From positions 44,044,558 through 44,108,557 of the forward strand of contig CM049310.1 of NCBI GenBank assembly GCA_026874595.1: a stretch of DNA of 64,000 bases, given 5' to 3'. This document shows positions 46,650 through 59,011 of this stretch, piece after piece. The DNA is from Sipunculus nudus (lineage: Eukaryota > Annelida > Sipuncula > Golfingiida > Sipunculidae). The stretch's first letter is position 1; each line of letters starts with the position of its first letter. A program made the translations under genes and the position numbers. Under the pieces are notes generated by a model, which did not search any database, was not told where the DNA came from, and saw only the letters and a program-made list of their open reading frames with translations.

Positions 46650-47619
46650 GTTTGTCTGGATGGAGATCCCAGAACACGAGAAGAAGCGTGTGACGTCAGA
46701 CATCGAGCCCTTCCGGTCAGCCACCTTGGTCGGCTGCGCCATCATGGTGGATAAGGAATACTTTAGGTCCATTGGTGCCTTCGATGACGCAATGAACGTG
46801 TGGGGAGGCGAGAACATCGAGCTGGCGTTCCGTACTTGGCTGTGCGGAGGGCAAGTCCTCACAGTCCCATGTTCCAAAATCGCGCATGCGTTCAAAGAGT
46901 TTTCTTACAGCTTCGATGGCGATAAGGAAATTATCGTCACTCGGAACCTTATGAGGATTGCCGAGCTATGGATGGACGATTACAAAAAATATTTCTATGC
47001 TTCCACATATAATTATAAGTTTAAAAGAACCTATCTAAGAGAAATTGATCAGTTGACTCTTCAGAGGAGAAAACTTTTGAAGGAAAAGTTGCAGTGTAAA
47101 CCGTTCGAATGGTACCTCAAAACAATCGTACCTGAGATCCCAGTGCCTCCACTAGAAGCCGACTATTACGGAGAAGTTGCAAATTTCGAATCAAAAGCCT
47201 GTCTTTACGTTAAAGAAGATAATTACATCGGTATGACGTATTACTGCTTCATCCACAGGGTTCTCCCTGGGAACATTTTCCACATAGACCAGCACAGTCT
47301 AATGATGTACGGAGAAAATTGTGTCCTAATTGACAAGACGACCTGGTTGCTGTACGTGGGAGAGTGTCCGGACACTCCGGAGAGTGAGCACTGGGAGGTC
47401 CAGGCTACAGGTGACGTCGTCGGGTATTTACGTGTGACGGTCACTATCGACGGACAGGAACAAACCTACTGCCTCTGTCAGGTGACCAACGTGGCGACTC
47501 CTCACAAGGGACAGCAGATGCCCCAGGCCATGCCGTGTGACACCACTAACAAGTTCATGCAGTGGACATTTTCTTATCGATTCCATTTTGATTACAACTT
47601 TGACCCGCCCGCTGAGTAG
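46650..47619 (+). CDS. Polypeptide N-acetylgalactosaminyltransferase, exon 2
   Basis: Starts after acceptor gttacag and completes the Arg codon to read WDLRFVWMEIPEHE. It carries the second catalytic block WGGENIELAFRTWLCGGQVLTVPCSKIAHAF (WGGEN at about residue 306), diagnostic for this family and containing the acceptor-side and metal-binding residues. From about residue 439 a C-terminal region with paired cysteines resembles a diverged ricin-type lectin domain (ACLYV..., MQWTFSY in place of a QxW repeat). Spliced length is 577 residues, normal for the family. The block usually written RTPTMAGGLFAI is RSATLVGCAIMV here, so substrate or donor specificity may differ from vertebrate isoforms. 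The isoform cannot be named from sequence alone. Confidence 0.93.
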
Positions 47620-47686
47620 CATTCTAATATATTTACCTAGTACCTAATTGAATGTAGAGAGACTGAATCCACGCGTTCACAACTGA

Positions 47687-48326
47687 AAGCCGTTGAGTGT
47701 CATCCTCGTGACACAAAGGTTTGCAAGGTACTAAAAAAAATCTACAGCCCTTTGTTGTAGGTTATGAAGTTATGTACCACATTGTTAGACCCGTCTTCAT
47801 ACCACAAAGTATGTTGTAGCTACGCTTTTTAGGTCTTTGATCCAGCGAGTCAAGCTGGCGTCCATTTCATAGATAATGACCAAGCCTGTAAGTGTTCGGG
47901 CTGAAAAAAACTGTCAATCAAGTCCCACGAACAAGATGTTAACAATACACTGTGCACATGACTTCTGAACAGGATCATGTGTACACAAGGAACGGGACAG
48001 GTTTATATGGCTTTATTTTTTTGGGCAAAGACTCCTCTCTTCCATGCAAAACGTTTGCTCTAGAACAAGCATCAGACGTGCTAGGACAGCCGCGTAAGAC
48101 AGGTTTATGGTTCAATTACCTTATTCATTATTCATGAAATAGACGCCAGAGTGGCTTGCTGAATCAAGGTCTGTGAACAGCGGAGCTACCACATACTTTG
48201 TAGTATGAAGACGGGTCTAACAATGTAACATATTACTTCAATAACTTCACAACCTAGAACAAAGAGCTAGGGATTTTGAAGTTAATTGCAAACCTTGGTG
48301 TCACGAGGATGATACACTCACGGCTT
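47687..48326. mobile_element. Foldback / long-TIR element just downstream of the GalNAc-transferase
   Basis: Arms of about 190 bp (47687-47880 and 48130-48326) are inverted copies sharing ATCCTCGTGACAC, GTTAGACCCGTCTTCATAC and ACAAAGTATGT(T/G)GTAGCT. The ends are AAGCCGT(T)GAGTG and CACTCACGGCTT. The ~250-bp centre has no ORF of note. No target duplication is visible. It begins 67 bp after the stop codon, so it may lie in the 3'UTR. Confidence 0.7.
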
Positions 48327-48689
48327 GGTAGCATGAAGACGGTTAGTCTGTGTGATTCTAGATCTATATGCTTATCAGGCATTGGGAGATTAGTACAATT
48401 TTACGTAAATCAACCGACTATGACCCCTTCTGAATAAATATTTATATTCCTAGAGGTTGGCTATTCCTCTGGGTTTCGGTTCTTTGTACTTTCGTCGCTT
48501 TTAGACTAACCTGTATAGAAGCATATTAGGGACTTAGAGTTACAATAAATCGGCTCCAGACACAAGAATGCTACCCACTCTAGAAAGAAATTAAGAAGGA
48601 CTCAAGTTAGTCTCTACAGAAAGCAATCCCTGGACGGATCGAGCACCTACATGGGCCATTGTCAAGGACCATGGGACTTCTTAATCCAA
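48327..48689. other. Intergenic stretch, nothing recognised
   Basis: Contains AATAAA-like signals near 48433 and 48544 that could serve the upstream gene if its 3'UTR spans the foldback element. Confidence 0.35.
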
Positions 48690-48985
48690 CCTGTCTATAA
48701 ACCATGATAACCCTGTCATTATAAACCATGATAACCCTTTCACTATAAACCATGATAACCCTGTCACTATAAACCATGATAACCCTGTCACTATAAACCA
48801 TGATAACCTTGTCATTATAAACCATGATAACCCTGTCACTATAAACCATGATAACCTTGTCACTATAAACCATGATAACCCTGTCACTATAAACCATGAT
48901 AACCCTGTCACTATAAACCATGATAAACCCGTCACTATAAGCCATGATAACCCTGTCACTATAAGCCATCGATAACCCTGTCAAT
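48690..48985 (+). repeat. 24-bp minisatellite
   Basis: About twelve near-perfect copies of CCATGATAACCCTGTCACTATAA(A). Because 24 is a multiple of three, two minus-strand frames stay open with 8-residue repeats (MVYSDRVI-type and GLSWFIVT-type). These frames are not considered genes. Confidence 0.95.
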
Positions 48986-49447
48986 GTCATGGTCTGTTTA
49001 CGTTCTATCATTTTTCATGCTTGATGAACGACACCGAAATATGCATGCTTATGCTTAGTAAACATTAGTTGAAAGGCGTCAGTTGATCCTGCTGTTTATA
49101 TTTTAAGAAATAATATTTATAATGAACATGGTGGTGTTGGAGTAGCTATCAATGCGTCACTTACATATTTGCGACATCTAGCGGGGATGGAGATAACTAT
49201 AAAAGTATAATTATTTTGATGGAGATGATAAGCTCTCCTAAGCACATGCAGCTTTTAGGAACATTCCATGCCAGTTTGACAAAGTCCAACCAGTCCTTTA
49301 TTACACGCAGATTCGAACCAACACCTTCCAGTGTACCTCGTGCCCACGCTCTATATATATTGGAATGAGGTTTAATCACTGTTGACTCTGATTTTACATT
49401 TGACTAAAGATAACGAGTCAGGAATATGTCCGGATACATATACATGT
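48986..49447. other. Intergenic stretch, nothing recognised
   Basis: No ORF or repeat of note. Confidence 0.4.
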
Positions 49448-50224
49448 TGTTACGGAACCTAATATAAACAGATCACGTATGCGCGATGAACACAAATTTT
49501 GTAATGGAGATAAAAGGCAGCGTGAAATGTCTAGGGGAATGAATAAAGAGTCAGTGTTTTTTTGTTAAAAAATAACCATAATTTATTTTTAAAAAAAACC
49601 CTAACATTACCATACACTAAATCAATACAGTTTAACAGTATAAGAGAGGTATAACAACAAATCAATATAATCACAATAAAATGCACAAAGTGCACAGTAC
49701 CTGGATACCACCACCGTCACAACGATAAGTTCTTTAAAGGTATACTCTCGGAGAATGACAGTCCAGTGTAAACTTCTTGTAACAATCCAGAAAGTAAACT
49801 GAAGTCCAAATGCACAAAATACAGGAGAAAGTCTGACCAAAATCTATAATTGCCGCACTCGTCGGATAAGGTCCCAGGAACTGACACACGCTTTTGCGTC
49901 CGCTGGAAAACTTTTCTGCTCTCTCTCTCGGCTCTAAAACACAGCCCCTTTATATACTCTTCACTCCAAGCCGAGAATTTTCCACTTCTCGAACAGTCTA
50001 AAAGATCTTACACAACACAGTAATCACACGTTACAAGAATCATCTAGAAAAACATCGCCGTACCTCTACACACCATGGTGTACACGTGAGCTCGCCCCGA
50101 GCAAGCATGACAACAAGAGTTCAACCAGTACGAATCAAACCGAGAATGAAACAAGCGGCCAGGCAAGAAAGCCCCACAACACGATCCACGCCCGTGTCAT
50201 ACAATAAAAAGAGCACCTATAATG
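49448..50224 (-). mobile_element. Solo LTR, copy 4 (reverse orientation)
   Basis: Reverse complement of copy 1 throughout: TGTTACGGAAC terminus at the low end, polyadenylation signal as TTTATT at about 49580, TATA box as TTTATATAC at about 49949. The U3 end has decayed to GCACCTATAATG where GCACCTGTAACA is expected. No target duplication is visible. Confidence 0.78.
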
Positions 50225-50767
50225 CCAAAAAAGATAGAAGGTATGGTTCTCAGGCACCGGCCGCGTCGATTTTAACCCCCCGCATCAAGCATTTTTATTT
50301 TGAAATTTATCTTTCAAGAAGATAAAATAGTACAATTTATGTTGTGCTTTTACCTGTTTAGCAATAAAATCTGTTATTTTCATGTTTTTCCCTGATCATG
50401 TGACATTTTTATCGAAACATACAAAAAAGGTGAAAAATAAAATACAGCCCGCCCGCAAATATTTCTGAAAAAAAGTGCCTGAGAACCATACCTTTTTTTT
50501 TTATTTTGGCCTTAGAATGATTGTTATATATGTATCCGGAATATGTTAGGTAATTTATTTACTGAAACAAAAGGGGTAACAATTATTGTTATTGATTTGC
50601 ATCACTCAGAATAAAGTATTTACGGTAAGTAATAGATTTCAGTCATTACCGCCGGTTTCGCCTCATCGGCACATCAAATGACCGACATTCAACTTCTACG
50701 ATGTCGGTTTAATCGTTACTTAACATAAAGCGCTGTGTGGCCGCGGAGGAAAGACTGCATTCTCGCC

Positions 50768-50815
<48 letters not shown>

Positions 50816-51675
50816 TCGTCGAAAATAGATAAATTCAAGATAGATGAGCAAATAATTTCCATAGTAATATTGAATAAAGAATGATTATGGATCAGAAATA
50901 ATACGTCATATACATTCAGACTTAATTATTTAAAAAAGGTTAGTATATTAAAAACTTGGTTTGCGGTGCACGCTTAACTATTTAAAAAAGGTTGTTGTTC
51001 GCTGGGTGTTGTATTTCTTATTTAGAAATTTTGGTACATTCTTTGTGTATTGTGTTTAATTTTTTGGAACGGTTGGTATATTATATCTTTGTCGTGTGGT
51101 GTTTAACTGGTATCCGGTTTACTGCAAATATATAAGCATCATGTCAAACATTTTATCTCACCACAGCAATATTTTTCGTCAAAATAAGGCAGTCAATTAA
51201 ACCATCACATTGTTTAAACTTCGTGGTTGTGTGTGTGTGAATTCACTAGGGACTATCACCAGTTCTCCGTGACAGCTTATTTCATGATGTAGAAAATAAA
51301 ACATCGGAGGTGGATCAGGTCACATCCCCATGATGACCGTCAATAAACGTCTCTCTTGCTTTTGGAAAGACAGTTTTACACCGATCAATATAATTGATTT
51401 CACGCATTTACCCTTACACCGTTATGTTAACATTGATGACGCACTTTAGATAGGATGGCAGGGAAGAGGGGATACGCATGGATATAACATCTACCGGTTG
51501 TCATCAATCAAATATTGCTGCATGCTCACTTAGCGGAGCCGTGGCCCCTCATTTTTCATGATATCGGTAGCTTCGGTAACTGTATAGCGCAGTTACTTAA
51601 GGCTTGTATCACTGCAGATTGCAGAGAAACGTTCATCTTAAATTTGCATCGAATTAAGAAGTTTCTTTAAGCAAA
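50225..51675. other. Upstream region of the 7TM receptor gene
   Basis: AT array at 50769-50808. A CA/GT-poor AT-rich region follows, with no further ORF. The stretch ending in an A-rich context just before ATG 51676 may hold the 5'UTR; no TATA box is clear. Confidence 0.4.
50769..50808. repeat. (AT)n microsatellite
   Basis: Uninterrupted AT run. Confidence 0.97.
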
Positions 51676-52313
51676 ATGAATAATTTTAGTACGCTCCCTA
51701 TAAAAACTGTTGAAAATGAAACATGGGTGCCACATACAACAGTTAATGTCGGTATAAGAACCGCCGACTATGACGTGACTTCTGCCTTCTTTAACGTCAC
51801 CAGCAACGTGACGTCAAACGCTACATCAGCACCTGCTGGTCTTGAAGTTTTCGGACTAGGCGCCTACGTTTTTGATGCCATCCACGTCACTGCTATGTTG
51901 ACGTGCGGAACAAGCACTGTCGTCAGCGCCGCCTTGCTCATATATCTAGCTCGGAACCGGAAGTTGCCCTTCTTCGAATGTACAGTCGGGGAGCGTTTGG
52001 TCGTGTACTTGTCGATCTGCGATCTCGGCTTCAGCATTAGTCATGGTGCTGATCACGTGGTCATGTATTCCCTAAAGAACCACACACCACAGCCGGCTTG
52101 CACGGTTATCGCGTACATCGTACAGGAGTTTACTCTAGGACAGTCCTTGGTCGTCAACATCGCCGCCATTACTGCTATAATCGTCGTCGTCCGTGAGCAG
52201 CGAGCAAACTTCGGCAAGTACGACTGGAAGCTGATCGCCTACGCCTTCGGGTTTCCGGCGGTCCTCGGGATCTTCATCGGAGCACTCGGTTACATGGGAG
52301 CAGTGGGAGCATG
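51676..52313 (+). CDS. Seven-transmembrane G-protein-coupled receptor, exon 1 (N-terminus to TM4)
   Basis: The extracellular N-terminus (residues 1-65) has five N-glycosylation sequons (NFS, NET, NVT, NVT, NAT). Four hydrophobic segments follow: TM1 about 69-91, TM2 107-131, TM3 142-172 and TM4 185-207. C142 at the start of TM3 is placed to pair with the ECL2 cysteine. The TM3 end reads VREQR instead of the rhodopsin-family DRY. The exon ends GCATG|gtaaca (phase 2 after W213 begins). It is a plasma-membrane receptor by topology; ligand and subfamily are unknown to me. Distant resemblance to cAMP-receptor-like or class A receptors is possible. The start is the first ATG of the frame. Confidence 0.85.
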
Positions 52314-52619
52314 GTAACACACACGCACACACACATACGCGCATACTCGTACAAAGATGACCTAAATTTCACACTATACTTCCGAGGACTTACGTACAGT
52401 TCCGCTAGAATTAGTAAGAAGAGCTATTGAGATCCCAAACGCTTAGGGTACGCATGTATCCCCGCAAACTTTTTTTTTAAAGATAAGGCTGGTCAGACAT
52501 GAAAACGATGCGTTGACTTAGCGTACAGCTTGCGAGGACAACCTGCGAGGACATTCACTTTATGTCATGTCTTCGTGTCATAGCGAGGACCTACTAATCA
52601 GCATATCAAGCACACTCTG

Positions 52620-53060
52620 TTCACACATATTTATTTAATACAGGATTATATAAGTACCCAATCAGGCTAATGTACATGTTTTCCTATAGATAAATATAAG
52701 CACTACATTATATAAGACATCACGGTACAAGTAAAGTACAAAAAGAATGTGAAGATTTAATATGTTTAGATTTTGTAATTCTATGTAAATTCATAATCTT
52801 CACAGTAATGAAACAAGGCACAAGCAATACGATTAGAAAGAAAGCAATGGATAATGTAACAATATAATGATGTTACATGCTCTCTCGATACAATAAGTGC
52901 AAAGCACAAAATACAAACGATAAACGTCTATTTACACTTGGTGGAAAGATTAATTATTTTATCATGTAAAACGTTTTGTGTCTATTATAAACTTTAGAAC
53001 CGAGCTGCTCCCAGTTTTGCCTGATAGATGAGAGGGTATACCTATCTTGTCGATAAAAAA
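52620..53060 (-). repeat. Dispersed repeat related to 39210-39560
   Basis: See the partner. The copy here is longer and contains the CGTTTTGTGTCTATTATAAAC block; possibly the 3' end of an old non-LTR element. Confidence 0.4.
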
Positions 53061-53205
53061 AATCTATTATTTTTTTTGTTTCCTTTTTACTCCTGGAACC
53101 CATGGTAATATAAGGTTCTAATTCTAACTGTTAACGATCTAAATAAGATCTGATAATGCTAAACAGGTTGGGTAACCAGCTAAAATATTTTATCGAGTAT
53201 CCGGC

Positions 53206-53207
<2 letters not shown>

Positions 53208-53236
<29 letters not shown>
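53208..53236 (+). repeat. (CA)n microsatellite
   Basis: About 14 CA dinucleotides within the receptor intron. Confidence 0.95.
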
Positions 53237-53239
<3 letters not shown>

Positions 53240-53784
53240 TTCTAACCATCTTGCATAGCTCTCAATAGATCGCGCCGTCATACACACATAAAACAAATTT
53301 CAAGCAAAACGTTCTTTCTGATGACCTGCAGGAAGCTTCCCCAATTTGGGTTCTCAGCTTTTTAGGGTTTTAATAATGCTTTAACAGGTTTTCGTTTGCG
53401 CGGACCCCTGTGTAAGTCCTCACAGGAAGAAAAAATCCTCGCGCGTTTGGTGTGCAGTCAATATCGTGTCCTCTTAAGTTCGGTTATACAAACACACATA
53501 CGCTCACATATGCATAATCACACTTTACACATTTCGGGGTTTGACAAATTTTATCTAATTATAAACAGGAATGGGGAGGTGGGCAGGACCGGGACAGAAG
53601 TCGAAGGGCCGGTATGGTGACCACTAGAAGAAGAGAGATTTTATAGACGGCGGAAAACTGAGAGGAAGGCGTCCAATCTGTTTGAAGGATAGGAAACGAA
53701 TAGAAAGTGGAAGGTGGAGGGTAGAGTGTGTATAGGAACATTTTGGGCTTTAGGGGGGATTAGAAGGATGGAGGGTTTATGTTC

Positions 53785-54090
53785 GGGGAGAGGGGAGTAG
53801 GGGTGAATGACAGTAAGAAGCAGACGGGCAATAGTCGGGGGTGCAGGATGAACAGTATGGGGCGATAAGTTGGACACGGCCGGACAGTGGGAAGAGCTAG
53901 AGGAGTACAGGACGGCGGAACAACAGGAGACAGAGAGCAAACAGTCAACGAGAATACGGACATGAAGTATGAAGTTAAAGTAGGGATGGGGAGGGGGGGG
54001 GGGGGTAAGGGTGAATGTCGGGAGGTAGAAAAGTAAGACGCAGACGGACAATAGTCGGGTGTGCAGGATGACTATAGAGATGGTCGTTGA
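53785..54090 (+). repeat. Diverged direct duplication, purine-rich
   Basis: Two blocks about 205 bp apart share AGGGGTGAATG, GCAGACGG(G/A)CAATAGTCGGG and GTGCAGGATGA. A G13 run is at about 53991-54004. Confidence 0.6.
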
Positions 54091-55906
54091 TCGAACACGT
54101 CAGTATATATATACACATACAGCGATATGGTTTGGTCTCGCAAAAAAACCTAAAAGCAAAATAATCTAAATTAACGTTGCACCCGATATTAACACAGGAA
54201 AAAGATGTTACCTGTTTTTTTTTCATTGAAAATCACTAATTCCGTCTGATGGTTTGTGGGTCTAAGGTCTAAATTTCTTATAAAATTGTGAAAGTATGAG
54301 CTTTCCTTGAACTGGCAGGTAGGTAGTCCAGTACGTGCTGGCCAACTCGGACCCGCGGTGAGGTCTAGCTAGAGGCAAAGCCTCATTTTAGGAGGGGCGG
54401 CGTGGACGGTCCGGATTTGGTTTATATTTAGTATCAGAAATCCACATTTCGCCTGTGCTGAAAATTATAAATACAGAACGTATGTATCCTAGCTGTTCTA
54501 ATGAGCATGATTTCATGCTAAAGATTATTTCTTGCCAGGTGAACGATTAAATTCCCATATTAAAAAGTTTTATAAATCATTACCAAGGACAATTATAATT
54601 AATTACAAAATGAATCAAGTAATTCTTCAGATGTCTATAGAGGCAGGACATCTTGTACAGAAGTGTACCAAAGTGTCCCAAATGTAAGAAAATGTCAGTG
54701 TACCAGAGTCTTTCATAAATGACCAAAAGCTTGCAGTTGTCCTTCAAAAGACATTCCCAGGGGTTAGAATATGCTACAATTGCATATTAACAATAAAATA
54801 TGTTTAAAACCAATATGCTACAATCCCCTGTCCCGCGTGCACGTGTCTGTGTATATATGGCATATTGAATCAGCATCCCCCACCCCCGCACAAATTTGCA
54901 CCGATATGAGAAGGCATATCCAGCAGACCTATCTATACGTAGCTACTATAAACATTCTGCAGATTAAGCATATCTTAAAACTAACCACAAAAAGCCCGGC
55001 CCTGTAATCCAAAAGAGTCATAGTGATGGCATAGTTGTCACTCCAGGGACATGACCGACCATGACTAAACCCGAAACACAAATTGATTAATTTATCGAAA
55101 CAGGCTCAAAATGGCGATTTCATGCCGGAGACCTGAAAGCAAAGGACTTAAAACGGATTATTTTGAAACGGGGCATCATGTGTCACAATCCTTTTGCCCA
55201 TATGCATGTATGCCGTGCTCTAACATAATATTTTAGAAATCATTGACGTCATGTTTTAACCACACAGAGGGTTGTTGTCTGTGACAGATTACGTTACTAA
55301 TAACCTGTAGGTAATCAATAAGATTATCCCATGTAAACCCAACGAAAAAAAAGGCAAAATCGATAATGGAATATATACAAAGGAATATCTGGTAAATCAC
55401 ATTGACTTGTTGCAATTAATCCATATAGATCAGGATTAATCAACTCATATTCCAGCTACGGCATTAGGTATTAAAATAAAACCTTCAAAATATGGTTTAA
55501 GCGAATGGCTCACTTTGCATCAGTGCAGCGTTATCATATTTTTCTTAATTTGTCACATTCAGTTGAAATTCTAGTGCCACTTCTGATGGGGCAGCAACTT
55601 ACCCCTTCATTCGTAGAAAGCAAGATGATTTATATTTAGCTCAGTGGCGGATAGACTGGCCAAGTCCATGAAATAGTTCTGACTTAATTGTTGCTTCTGA
55701 CAGAAAAATCAAACGTTCACGCGTTGTGTCGCATTTAGTATCGGTACCGCCATCTTTCGGCAACTCATATAACTAATTTGCCACAATCTGACCCTCTGAT
55801 TTCATGTGATAAGAGCTGGCACTGAGTAAAGTCTATCGGTACATGAAATCACGTTTTATTTTAAGCATTTTATTAGTAAACGCAAATACTAAAGCCCAGG
55901 CGAGCT

Positions 55907-56084
55907 AAGTGGCGGATCCACAAGAGGGATTCGGACCCACCCTTTTTTTAAGCCGAAACAACTTTTTTTAAGGTTTCAAACCACATTTTTCGACCCTTTC
56001 CGTGCCAGATGACCATTTTTTTAGGTTTTTCAGTCTTCCTGGGTTGGACCCTCCCCTTTGCCAAAATCCTGGATTGGCAGTGTA
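55907..56084. mobile_element. GGATCC-ended MITE in the receptor intron
   Basis: Starts AGTGGCGGATCCA and ends ATCCTGGATTGGCAGT (inverted, one end mutated). It shares GGTTTCA(A/G)ACCA and GGTTGGACCCTCC with 20100-20258. About 178 bp, no ORF. Confidence 0.6.
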
Positions 56085-56443
56085 GCGTAAATATCACTTT
56101 CTATCGTTAAAGGGAAAGTCGGCCTCTGTTTTTTTAAATATTATACCTACATTATGTTTGACCAAGAAATATTCATCAAATGATCACATGAGGTCAATTA
56201 TATACACTGTCGACTGATAAACATTTGCAGAAATAATCTCAGGAAAATTTAATTGATCTTACAGTGCCGTTTAAAGTGGAGAAAACCACTGCAGAGACCG
56301 GCTCCCCGTCCTGTCGGTCGCCGTTTTCAAAAGAAAACACTGCTCATTTTGAATAGCATACATATACTACAAGTATAATATAAAAATCAACATCGGCTTT
56401 GGGTAAGATAATAATAAGTGTTTACATTCAATCTTTGTTCCAG

Positions 56444-56930
56444 GTGTTTCATGGACATCACTCAGGACGTTGGACGGGTCCTCAACACCTTCTACGTCCT
56501 GGCAATGATTCTGGTTTTCGCCATCAACACGCTCTGCTACATTGCCGTCTTCATCAAAATCCAGCGGGTGGGCGCCATGTTGGCCGGCCTGGATGACAAG
56601 AGCGCTTCGAATGCAGCACGGCGTGCACGCAGATCAGCCCAAAGCATGGCCGCCATTGTTCTGGCCTACTTGTTCCAGTGGTGTCTCTACGTGACCTTCA
56701 CCTTGTGGTCGTTTTTTGGGGTACCTCACGTTGGTGTGCTGATCGCTGATGTGTTCGTCTGCAATCTTGGTGGCGTCTTCAACGTACTGGCTTACACTGC
56801 CATAAAGAAACGTTATGAAGCTAATGACGCCAAGAAACGAAACAAGGAACCGAAATCACTCGCCACTTCGACTACGTCCGTCAATTCAGCTGCGTCTACT
56901 TCTGATTTTTCCAACCAGCCTAAAATATAG
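56444..56930 (+). CDS. Seven-transmembrane G-protein-coupled receptor, exon 2 (TM5 to C-terminus)
   Basis: Starts after acceptor tttgttccag and completes Trp213, reading GAW then CFMDITQD, so ECL2 is short and carries the disulfide Cys (C214). TM5 spans about 223-248, TM6 about 280-303 and TM7 about 308-332, ending NVLAY followed by KKRY (a variant of NPxxY plus helix 8). The intracellular loop between TM5 and TM6 is basic (ARRARRSAQS). The Ser/Thr-rich C-tail offers phosphorylation sites. Spliced length is 374 residues with seven segments and one conserved disulfide, so exons 1 and 2 form a complete receptor. Polyadenylation signals occur downstream (for example about 57074 and 57445). Confidence 0.85.
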
Positions 56931-58415
56931 GCTAAACGCAAGACGTCTCGGTTGTTTCGTCTAACTTTTCCCACTGATTTTGTCGGATTTTTTTTTTCTA
57001 GATTTTGTTATGACGTAAACCTATTTTTTTCAGGGCAAAATACCGAAACCTTGATCGCCATTGTTAAGCCCAGCTAATAATAAATTTAACAAACAAATTC
57101 TATTTGTCAGGGAAAAATACCGAAACCTGCTTGAAATGCTTACTTGAAAGCAATTTCAGCACTAAACTATAGATAGTTGGAATTTATAGTTTAAGTGATA
57201 TTGAATACAATTTTCCCTTCTTAAAAGGTTACGATATTTTTATTTTAGCAGTGTGTGACAGAGCGTTGTGTTACAAAAGTGTATTATGTAGGCTATATGT
57301 GCGATCATCGTATACATGTATTCCGAATAAACTATCACATAAAGGAAGTCTTTAATATTATACAGATAGTGAAAATAATTAAAATTATATGTGAAATGAA
57401 ACATATGTATAAATATATATGTATACAGCTTTGTCTTTTTTTTAAGAATAAATATTACATATCCTTATTTTTTCCGTGTTAGATTTAACAGACCAACAGA
57501 TTTTCCTCTTGTACCATACATAAACACTACAAAATATATGTTTTTCTTTAATATTAAGATAAATGTATTCGGTAAATCTTAAGCAAAATGGATTTATGCC
57601 TTATAGATGTTATAAATATGTTTCAACTATCGTGTTGTCGACAAAGCTCAGAATATAGTGGCTATAAAAAAATGGACATTCCCTTTTTACTTTAGCATTA
57701 TGTGACTTGAATATTTATTACATATGTAATTTGTTTAAATCATATATTAAATTGTTGCCATGTATTATTATCATCTGTTTCAGTTATAATTATATAATAT
57801 AAAATGCATAATTATATGATTGTGTCTGCGCGCGTCATGTCTCGTTGTAATAAAAGTCACGTTTATATCCCCTGAGTACCTTCTGTGTGTGATTATCAAT
57901 ATGTCTGTTTAGTCAAACAGATCATCATATTTCATAGAGTCAGTCTTTTTTTATTGTTGTTTTTACAGAGTTCATTCACCCCTTTATTGGCAAAACATTT
58001 AACGGATCATCGTTTTCTCATGATTATTCATACTGTAAGTGTTACGTCAAAAAACCAGAACCAAAGAAAATATTCATACTAAGAAGGAGATACCGCTGGA
58101 TTTAGTGGCTCTAATCCATGACTACATGCAAGACTAAAAACAGAAAATGAAGACTACATGCAAGATAAGACTACTCAAGCTTAAAAACCTTGGAGCCACA
58201 AACTGAAAAGGGTGCAATATCCTCAGACCTCAGGAAATTAACCGTTCTGTTTATTTGTATTATAATCCAGTGATGCACCAGAAATTCTTCCCTGAAATCC
58301 AGATAAAAAACAGTAATCAATTACTCATGCATGGGTCATTCTTTTTTGGAAAATGCCATTATATTTACAGAACGTCGGATCTCGCACTTCATTGTGCTTT
58401 CTTTCTTACGTTTGG

Positions 58416-58417
<2 letters not shown>
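56931..58417. other. 3' region of the receptor gene and intergenic DNA
   Basis: AT-rich, with AATAAA signals at about 57074, 57445 and 57850. No further coding region is supported. Confidence 0.5.
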
Positions 58418-58470
<53 letters not shown>

Positions 58471-58564
58471 CTTGTTTCTTTCTGTCGCGCTCTCACTCTT
58501 TGTCTCTGCCTGTCTGTCTCTCTCTGTTTTTCTTTCTCTCTCTGTCTGTCTGTCTGTCTGTCTC

Positions 58565-58617
<53 letters not shown>

Positions 58618-58725
58618 GTCTGTATCTGACTGTCTGTCTGTCTATCTGTCTGTCCGTCTTTGTCTATCTCTGTGTGTCTGTGTTTTTTTTTTCTCCCTCT
58701 CTGTCTCTTACACTTTGTCTGTCTC

Positions 58726-58794
<69 letters not shown>

Positions 58795-58964
58795 ATGTAT
58801 TTCTCTCTGTCTGTGTCTATTCTTTTTCTCTCTTTCCTTGTTTCTCTCTGATGCTCTCACACTCTCTGTCTTTGTCTCTGCCTATCTGTCTCTGTTTCTC
58901 TCTCTCTCTGTCCATGTCTGTTTCGCTATTTGTCGGTCTGTCTCTGTCTCACTCTGTATGTGTG

Positions 58965-59008
<44 letters not shown>
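58418..59008 (+). repeat. Long pyrimidine microsatellite (CT)n/(TGTC)n
   Basis: About 590 bp of CT and CTGT repeats with scattered interruptions. The three frames of 120-230 codons across it are Ser/Leu/Cys low-complexity artefacts. Confidence 0.97.

Positions 59009-59011
<3 letters not shown>

Larger units (their letters stand above)
52314..56443 (+). other. Intron of the 7TM receptor gene
   Basis: 4.13-kb phase 2 intron. It holds a repeat at 52620-53060, a (CA)n run at 53208-53236, a G-rich duplicated segment at about 53785-54090 and a MITE at 55907-56084. ORFs in it are not supported. Confidence 0.8.

Noticed and set aside
48607-49011. 134-codon and 92-codon minus-strand frames
   Set aside because: Produced by the 24-bp minisatellite; 8-residue perfect repeats with no flanking coding sequence.
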